Of a stretch of DNA of 64,000 nucleotides, positions 58,416 to 64,000 are shown piece after piece. Location of the stretch: assembly GCF_036417355.1 (NCBI RefSeq), contig NZ_CP143889.1, forward strand, positions 248,001 to 312,000. The letters run 5' to 3'. The stretch's first letter is position 1, and every line of letters begins with the position of its first letter. The notes under the pieces are model-generated. The model did no database searches. It had not been told where the DNA came from and was given only the letters and a program-made list of their open reading frames with translations. Origin of the DNA: Akkermansia sp. RCC_12PD. Its GTDB lineage: Bacteria; Verrucomicrobiota; Verrucomicrobiia; Verrucomicrobiales; Akkermansiaceae. The position numbers and the translations under genes were made by a program.

Positions 58416-58829
58416 ATGACTGATGATAAATATACTTCCCGCACGGAAAACGTGGGGCAATTCCGCTGTGAAACCACGTACGCCCGCTCTGAGGAAAAAA
58501 CATTTACAGACCTGTCCGCCAGTTACGGAGGCAGGGAAAAATACCCCACTCCCGGCATGCTGCTGGGGGCTACGCTCTCTTCCTGCATGATGAGCCTGCT
58601 TTCCGTAATTGCGGCCAGAAAAGAAGTTGACTTGAGGGGGATGCGCATCCTGGCCCATGCCGTGGAATCTGAAAAAGGCATTGAAAAAATTGAACTGAAA
58701 GCCGTCATGCCCCTGGACGGCAGCCATCCGCTGCGCTCCATGCTGGAAAAAGCCGCCATGACCTGCCCGGTCCGCCGGGCTCTGCATCCGGATCTGGAAA
58801 CCCCCATCGAATGGGAATGGAGGAAATAG
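58416..58829 (+). CDS. OsmC/YhfA-family protein
   Basis: A 137-residue protein. The two redox-active cysteines of the family are in TLSSCMMSLLSVIA (about residue 58) and MTCPVRRALHPD (about residue 118). The N-terminal half has the beta-rich pattern with GGREKYPTPGMLLGAT. Members reduce organic peroxides or act in thiol-based stress responses; this shorter branch is poorly characterised. Convergent with the autotransporter. Confidence 0.88.
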   Translation: MTDDKYTSRTENVGQFRCETTYARSEEKTFTDLSASYGGREKYPTPGMLLGATLSSCMMSLLSVIAARKEVDLRGMRILAHAVESEKGIEKIELKAVMPLDGSHPLRSMLEKAAMTCPVRRALHPDLETPIEWEWRK

Positions 58830-58958
58830 GGAGTTCCCTTGCTCCAGGCAGGCCTGCACAGGCTGCCCGCTGATCAAGTCAGGGCCGCCCCGGTTCCTCC
58901 GGGACGGCCCTGCCAGCCATGGGAGAATTCTTCCGATTCTCCTTTTCTGAATACCACC

Positions 58959-61900
58959 CTAGAAATTGTAGCGGTAGCCGATGCTTCCGTTCAGGGAGCT
59001 GGAACCGCTGCGGATGTCCGCGTTCCCCTCCATGAAGATCACTCCCTGGTACCCTACCGGAACGCTCAGGCCCACTCCGGCCTGGAACGCCGTGGAGCCC
59101 ACCTTGGCCCCGTACACCGGGCGCGTGTAGCCCGGATCGGCCAGGAAGCCCACATTGGCCTGCCCGCGGCGGTCGCCCATGTCCTGAGAGACGTTGACAC
59201 GCACCTCGCCCAGCGCCTCGCGGCCGAAGATGTTGGAACCCACCAGGCCGGAGAGCCTGGCGCCCACGGCCAGGGCGCCCGTGGTCAATTCCTGGTCTTC
59301 CACGCGCAGCCCGGCATTTCCGGCGGAACCGCTTTCACGGTAGCCGTCCATGCGCGTCGTGACGATGGAGGCGTTGAACAGGGGCTGGAGCACCACGCTC
59401 TTGTCCTCATTCAGCGGAATGTCGTACGCCAGTTCATACATGGCCCCGAAGCCCGCGCCCGTCGTACTGCCGTACCCCTGGTAGCTGCCCGTGCCATAGT
59501 CCACCGTGCGGGTGAGCTTGGCGTCGTTCCAGCCTCCCGTAAGCACCAGCAGGTGGGACCAGTTGCGGGACTGGTAGCGGGCAAAGAGGTTCACGTAGTA
59601 GCTGTCCAGGTCGCCGTCCGCGGTATCGGCCGCGCTGGCTGACAGGCTGCCGTAGTTGGCCGTGAACGCCGCTCCCAGCGTGAAGGAGTCGCTAAAATCC
59701 ACGTCCATGCCCACGGTGCCTCCCCAGGTGGTGAGCTTGTAGCCGCTTTCATCCCCCTTGGTGTCCAGCTTGGCATAGGAACCCGTGCCCTGCATCCACA
59801 TGTGGAAGTAGGGCATGTCTTCATTGACGTAGGCGGGGTTGACCCCCATCTGTGCCACGCGGTTGCGGACCCACAGCATCTGGTCCCGCAGGGAATCCCG
59901 CTGCGCGATGCCCAGGCTGGTGACGGTGGAGCCCGCGGCGGCGGCCAGCTTGCGGGCCGCTCCGGAATAATCCCCGCTGTTCTGGGAAACCAGTACGGAC
60001 GTGTACAGGTCGCGCAGCGTGGAGCCTTCCGGCATGTTGTACCGGGAATTCCAGAGAATGTCGGATCCGGTTCCGGCATTCCTCGTCAGGGCGGAGTCGC
60101 GGAAGATGTTCTCCGTGCGCGCCTCGCCGGTGACGATGATGGCCGTCATGTTGTCATTGGTGGTCAGCTCCAGATTGTCGTACAGCGAGCTGAGGATCAT
60201 GTCCTGCAGAGTGACGTTGTCCCCCAGGGAGACCAGGGCTCCGCCCGTCGTCTTGAACAATTCCAGGTTCAGCGTGGAAGTGTCTCCGGAAACCAGCGTA
60301 TCCAGATTGCTCATGACCAGCGTGACTTCCCCCGTTCCGTCCCCCAGCACAATGCTGCCGCTGGAGGTCACGAAGGGAGCGCCCAAGCCGTCCACCGTCG
60401 TGGAGGACGTGGTGATGGTCACCGTGCTGTTCCCCGTTACGCGCAGGCCGTCCGTACCGAGCGTCAACTGGGTCTTGGGCACGTCCGTGCTGCCTATATT
60501 GAGCGTTCCGCCGTTCACGGTAATGCCCTTGTAGGAAGCCGTGGCCGGGTCTCCGCTTCCCGCGGAAGCCCCGGCCAGGGTCAGCGAACCGCCGTCGCTG
60601 ACATTCAGGTTATAGCCGGCATTGCCCGCTCCCTGGATGGTCTGCACGCTTCCGTTGCCTGATTTGAAATTAAGCGTGCCGGAAGCGCCGTCCAGGGTTC
60701 CCGTGAAGGAATGGGACGCACTGGAATTGACCGTCATTTCCGCACCGCCCAGCTTCAGCGCGCCGCCGCCCGCCAGGCCGGAAACATTGTTCGTGGAGCC
60801 GGCGGCCGTTGAAAGGGCGGAACCCTCGCGAATGTCCAGCAGAACGCCGTCCAGGGAGGAACCGTTCCCCAGCGTCAGGGAGGAATCCGTACCCGTCCCG
60901 CCCAAGGTCAATGTGCCGTCTCCGGAAATAGTGACGTCCGTCACATGGCTTCCCGCCGCCTGTCCGGTGACAACCAGCAGCGCTCCGCGTCCCAGGTCCA
61001 GCGTACCGCCGCCCGTTCCGGAAGACAGGGTTTCCACCGTCGTCGTGCGGGAGGCGCCGTCATTCCGGCCGCCCAGCGTGATGTCTCCTCCGGCCAGGTT
61101 CAGCGTGGAAAGGCTGTTGGCCGCGCCGTTCAGCACGATTTCCCCTTCCGTGGAACTCAGCATGGAATCGTTCCCCGTGAAATTGCCCTCCACCGTCAGC
61201 GTTTCCGCTCCTTTCTTGATAAAGTCCACGTGGTCCCCGCTGATGGTGCCTCCGTAGCTGTTGCTTCCGGCGTCAATATTCTGGACCAGGTCCACCACGG
61301 CGTGGTTTGACGCGGCATCCGCCGCCGTATTCGTCACCACCAGGGAGGCGTTGCTGCCGATCAGGTTGCTGACCTTCAAGCCGTCCCCGTTCCGGGAAGC
61401 GTCCGGAGCGCCCTCTAGGCTCACATGGAGCGTGGCGCCGTTGATGCCGACGGCCTTGTAGGGGTCCAGCGTCGCGTAATTGTCGATGTAGGGATTGTCC
61501 GAAGTGGGCGTCGTATCCACCAGATAAGTCAGGTCCGTATTGCCGCTGACCATCAGCGTTCCGTCCGCTCCCAGCACCTCCGTGACGGCATAGCCCAGGG
61601 AGGCCAGCAGCGGGGAGAAGGATATCTGCCTGTAATTATCCACGGACAGGGTTCCCGTGGTCAGCACCAGCCCTACGCCGTCAATGGATTCCCGGTTGGC
61701 GGCAAGCAGGTCCAGCACTGCCTGGTTACTCAGGTTGATCGTCGTGGTAGCGGAGGAAAGCGTGAGGCTGTCCGCGTCAATGACGCCCGTTCCCGTGTTG
61801 CCGCCCGTCGTCAGGCTGCCGCTGTCCAGCTTCAGGGTGACTGTCTTCCCAGTCATGTCCAGGGGACCGCTGATCCCCGTCAGGCGCGTGAAATCCTCCA

Positions 61901-64000
61901 TGACGATGGACTGCACCAAGCTGCCGGACAAGCCGCCCAGGCTGATGGTGTTCAGCGAACCCTGCGTTCCGGCGGAAGCGGCTATCTCCACATTCCCCGC
62001 GGTTTTGTTCCCGGCATTCAGCAGATTGCCCTTCGTGATCAGGATGACGTTGGCCGCATTCTGGGAAGCCAGGTCCAGAGCGCCGTTGTTGACGGTCACT
62101 CTGCCGGATCCCAGGGAATCGGCGTCCGTCAGGGTCACGGTGCCCGTGCCGGAAAGTGTCGTTGATCCGGAGAAGGAGGTATTGCCTCCAGTCAGCGTCA
62201 CATTCCCCGTGGTGTCGATCACCAGGGAGCCCGCGCCGGATATGGCCCCGGCCCATGTACCGCCGTCCCCCAGGCGCGCCGTGGCTCCGCCGGCAATCGC
62301 CAGGGAGCCCAGGAAGGTATTCGCCCCGGTGAGTTCCAATGTTCCTCCATTGACGGCCAGCGTGCTGCCCGCCGTTCCGCTGATTACTCCCGCATAGGAA
62401 AAGTCGCGGGCGAAGGCCAGCGTGGAATTATTCTGAATGTCGATGCTGTCGCCCAGCTTCGCCACCGCGGAGCTGTTCACCGTCACCGTGCCGCGGTGTA
62501 CCTTGAGCTGGCCGTCCAGATCGACGCCGCCCGTCAGCGTGATATTGCCCGCTCCCTGCGTGGAAAACGCCGTGCCGCTCAGATCGCCGCTCAGGGTGAA
62601 ATCAGTGGTGGCGAATACCTGGTTGCCCGTAAACACAATATCGTTGGCAAAGGTTCCCCCCGCCGTGCCGTTCCATTCCGTGCGGACGTTGGAATCCGCC
62701 AGCTTCAGCACGGCATCCGCCCCCATGGTCACATTGTTGAGCTGGAAGTAGCCCGCCGTAACCGCCAGGGTGCCCTGGAATTCCGTACTCATATTCAGTA
62801 CATTCAGGCCATAACTCGTGCCCAGCCCCACGGAAACGGTACCGGTTCCGGACGCATTCAGTGTCAGTGCCGCATTGTCATTCGTTCCGCTGACGGTCAA
62901 TACGGAACCTGCCGCTAGCTCCACGGTTTTTTCATGGGCCAGTTCCTTGGCGATGGTCGCCGTCACATCATCACCCAGCATCAGGGCGCCTCCCGTCCAC
63001 TCCATGGTGGAGCTGGTGAATGCCGTGGCAAAATCGCCGGAGGCCAGATTCAGGGCTCCGCTCTGGAGGGAAATCATCCCCATCCCCGCCTGGACATCCG
63101 CCGTCGCCAGCGTCAGCGTGCCTCCGGCGATAGTGATGCCGCCGGAACCCAGGGAATTGGCAACCTGCGCCACCAGTTCCCCCTGTTGGATGGAAATATC
63201 CCCCGTCCAGCCCGTATTGTCCAGGTTCAGGGTCAATTTTCCTTCGCCGCGCTTGGTCAAGGTGCCGTCCGCAATCTTCCCGGTGCCGTCGGACACGAAT
63301 TCATAATCGCTCCCGGCGGCGTTGTTCACGGTGATGGAAGCCGGAGTCACCGGACCGGAAATCGTGACGGTTCCGGCCCCGGTATTATTGAAGACGAGGC
63401 TCTTTCCTGCGGCCGTTTCCGAAGAACCGGAAATCCCCCACTGTTCCCCGGTGGTGGAATCGCTCCAATCCAATCCGGGGGTCCCCTGCCAGATCCATAC
63501 TTCTCCGGCGGAAGTCACCACCAGTTTCAGGGCGGTGCCCGTCTGCTGGAGCGCGTAAATCAGCGTTTCATCCCCGATATAACCGCTCCAGTTGAAAATG
63601 GCGTTCACGGCGTCAAGACCGCTTGCGGCGCTAATCAGCGTGTATTCCCCGGCCTCCGTAATTCCTTCCAGCCCGTTCAGGGTCAGGGTGAAGGTCCCGG
63701 GACCGAACGCTCCTCCCGCCGTGATGGCGGAGCTGATATCCAGAGTCAGGCTGGAACCGGTCGTCACATTCAGGGCGCCCGCGGTGCTCATTCTGGTACC
63801 CGCAGCCATGGTAATGTTGCCCAGGGCCACGGCGCTTGTCCCGGTGAAGGCCAGCGTGCCGCCCTGGACATCGGTAAGGCCCGTATATCCTACCGTCCCG
63901 CCCAGCGTGAGCGTTCCGTCACTGACCTTGGTCAGGGAAAGCACCCCGTTCTGGTCATAGGAAATGGCGGTAGCTCCGTAGGCAATGGCTACGCCCTTAT
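58959..64000 (-). CDS. Giant autotransporter adhesin, 5' partial
   Basis: At least 1,679 codons; the frame is open to the window edge and the signal peptide is not visible. A GTG at 63,944 is internal. The passenger (about 1,300 residues) is a parallel beta-helix-type repeat region with recurring GxLTLGG, GTLDLGRGALLV and NGxLxLAG patterns, found in autotransporter adhesins with the PATR type repeat. A linker with WVRNRVAQMGVNP leads to the C-terminal ~280-residue beta-barrel (FHMWMQGTGSYAKLDTKGD, YVNLFARYQSRNW, VGYQGVIFMEGNADIRSG). The final residues GYRYNF end in the Phe required for outer-membrane insertion. Likely a surface adhesin. Confidence 0.93.
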   Translation of the reverse strand, partial: KGVAIAYGATAISYDQNGVLSLTKVSDGTLTLGGTVGYTGLTDVQGGTLAFTGTSAVALGNITMAAGTRMSTAGALNVTTGSSLTLDISSAITAGGAFGPGTFTLTLNGLEGITEAGEYTLISAASGLDAVNAIFNWSGYIGDETLIYALQQTGTALKLVVTSAGEVWIWQGTPGLDWSDSTTGEQWGISGSSETAAGKSLVFNNTGAGTVTISGPVTPASITVNNAAGSDYEFVSDGTGKIADGTLTKRGEGKLTLNLDNTGWTGDISIQQGELVAQVANSLGSGGITIAGGTLTLATADVQAGMGMISLQSGALNLASGDFATAFTSSTMEWTGGALMLGDDVTATIAKELAHEKTVELAAGSVLTVSGTNDNAALTLNASGTGTVSVGLGTSYGLNVLNMSTEFQGTLAVTAGYFQLNNVTMGADAVLKLADSNVRTEWNGTAGGTFANDIVFTGNQVFATTDFTLSGDLSGTAFSTQGAGNITLTGGVDLDGQLKVHRGTVTVNSSAVAKLGDSIDIQNNSTLAFARDFSYAGVISGTAGSTLAVNGGTLELTGANTFLGSLAIAGGATARLGDGGTWAGAISGAGSLVIDTTGNVTLTGGNTSFSGSTTLSGTGTVTLTDADSLGSGRVTVNNGALDLASQNAANVILITKGNLLNAGNKTAGNVEIAASAGTQGSLNTISLGGLSGSLVQSIVMEDFTRLTGISGPLDMTGKTVTLKLDSGSLTTGGNTGTGVIDADSLTLSSATTTINLSNQAVLDLLAANRESIDGVGLVLTTGTLSVDNYRQISFSPLLASLGYAVTEVLGADGTLMVSGNTDLTYLVDTTPTSDNPYIDNYATLDPYKAVGINGATLHVSLEGAPDASRNGDGLKVSNLIGSNASLVVTNTAADAASNHAVVDLVQNIDAGSNSYGGTISGDHVDFIKKGAETLTVEGNFTGNDSMLSSTEGEIVLNGAANSLSTLNLAGGDITLGGRNDGASRTTTVETLSSGTGGGTLDLGRGALLVVTGQAAGSHVTDVTISGDGTLTLGGTGTDSSLTLGNGSSLDGVLLDIREGSALSTAAGSTNNVSGLAGGGALKLGGAEMTVNSSASHSFTGTLDGASGTLNFKSGNGSVQTIQGAGNAGYNLNVSDGGSLTLAGASAGSGDPATASYKGITVNGGTLNIGSTDVPKTQLTLGTDGLRVTGNSTVTITTSSTTVDGLGAPFVTSSGSIVLGDGTGEVTLVMSNLDTLVSGDTSTLNLELFKTTGGALVSLGDNVTLQDMILSSLYDNLELTTNDNMTAIIVTGEARTENIFRDSALTRNAGTGSDILWNSRYNMPEGSTLRDLYTSVLVSQNSGDYSGAARKLAAAAGSTVTSLGIAQRDSLRDQMLWVRNRVAQMGVNPAYVNEDMPYFHMWMQGTGSYAKLDTKGDESGYKLTTWGGTVGMDVDFSDSFTLGAAFTANYGSLSASAADTADGDLDSYYVNLFARYQSRNWSHLLVLTGGWNDAKLTRTVDYGTGSYQGYGSTTGAGFGAMYELAYDIPLNEDKSVVLQPLFNASIVTTRMDGYRESGSAGNAGLRVEDQELTTGALAVGARLSGLVGSNIFGREALGEVRVNVSQDMGDRRGQANVGFLADPGYTRPVYGAKVGSTAFQAGVGLSVPVGYQGVIFMEGNADIRSGSSSLNGSIGYRYNF

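Noticed and set aside
59802-60662. Plus-strand open frames opposite the autotransporter
   Set aside because: They are shadows of the repeat-rich passenger frame, with no start signals or domains.

Overview
The window looks like a chromosomal segment of a host-mucus-associated Verrucomicrobiota bacterium, most probably an Akkermansia close to A. muciniphila. This rests on protein style, not on a search: a sialidase-type BNR protein next to a secreted SGNH esterase, a pyruvate formate-lyase pair, a giant autotransporter adhesin, a long L36 typical of this phylum, and high-GC codon use everywhere except bases 4,300-13,000.

Region 1 (1-13,480) is the accessory part. The 3' part of a large Rhs/YD-repeat polymorphic toxin gene is followed by an AT-rich junkyard of displaced toxin tips, each followed by a small gene that is probably its immunity partner. 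Three decayed copies of the Rhs core 3' end lie within this array. Two of them are fused to the start of a phage-tail-like protein and share the same frameshift. The array stops at a perfect 10-bp x 26 tandem repeat (13,481-13,740), which also cuts off a convergent family-25 glycosyltransferase.

Region 2 (14,437-25,300) returns to housekeeping: an AddB-like/AddA-like helicase-nuclease pair, a polytopic membrane protein, the site-2 protease RseP and a secreted thioredoxin-fold protein. A partial duplication of rplT-rpmI follows.

Region 3 (25,258-31,602) is a cluster of paralogous secreted two-module proteins of unknown function, flanked by direct repeats: the partial rplT-rpmI copy on one side and the complete copy on the other. 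One paralog is broken by a 120-bp element with short inverted ends and an 8-bp target duplication. A fourth relative (37,292-39,024) lies further on and is frameshifted at a C tract.

Region 4 (31,710-46,200) holds a polytopic membrane protein, uvrB, tRNA-Leu(UAG), an MFS transporter, nuoA, a HAD phosphatase, an ankyrin protein and the sialidase-like protein. Two related inverted-repeat elements lie between these genes.

Region 5 (46,282-58,829) has the SGNH esterase, pflB-pflA, and a tightly packed minus-strand operon of envelope-lipid genes. That operon includes an acyltransferase-glycosyltransferase fusion and a three-domain membrane protein joining methyltransferase-like, PAP2-like and Lgt-like parts. 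rpmJ, metX and an OsmC-family gene follow. The window ends inside the autotransporter (58,959 to the edge), whose start is not visible.

All functions come from motifs and recalled family features; no database search was possible.
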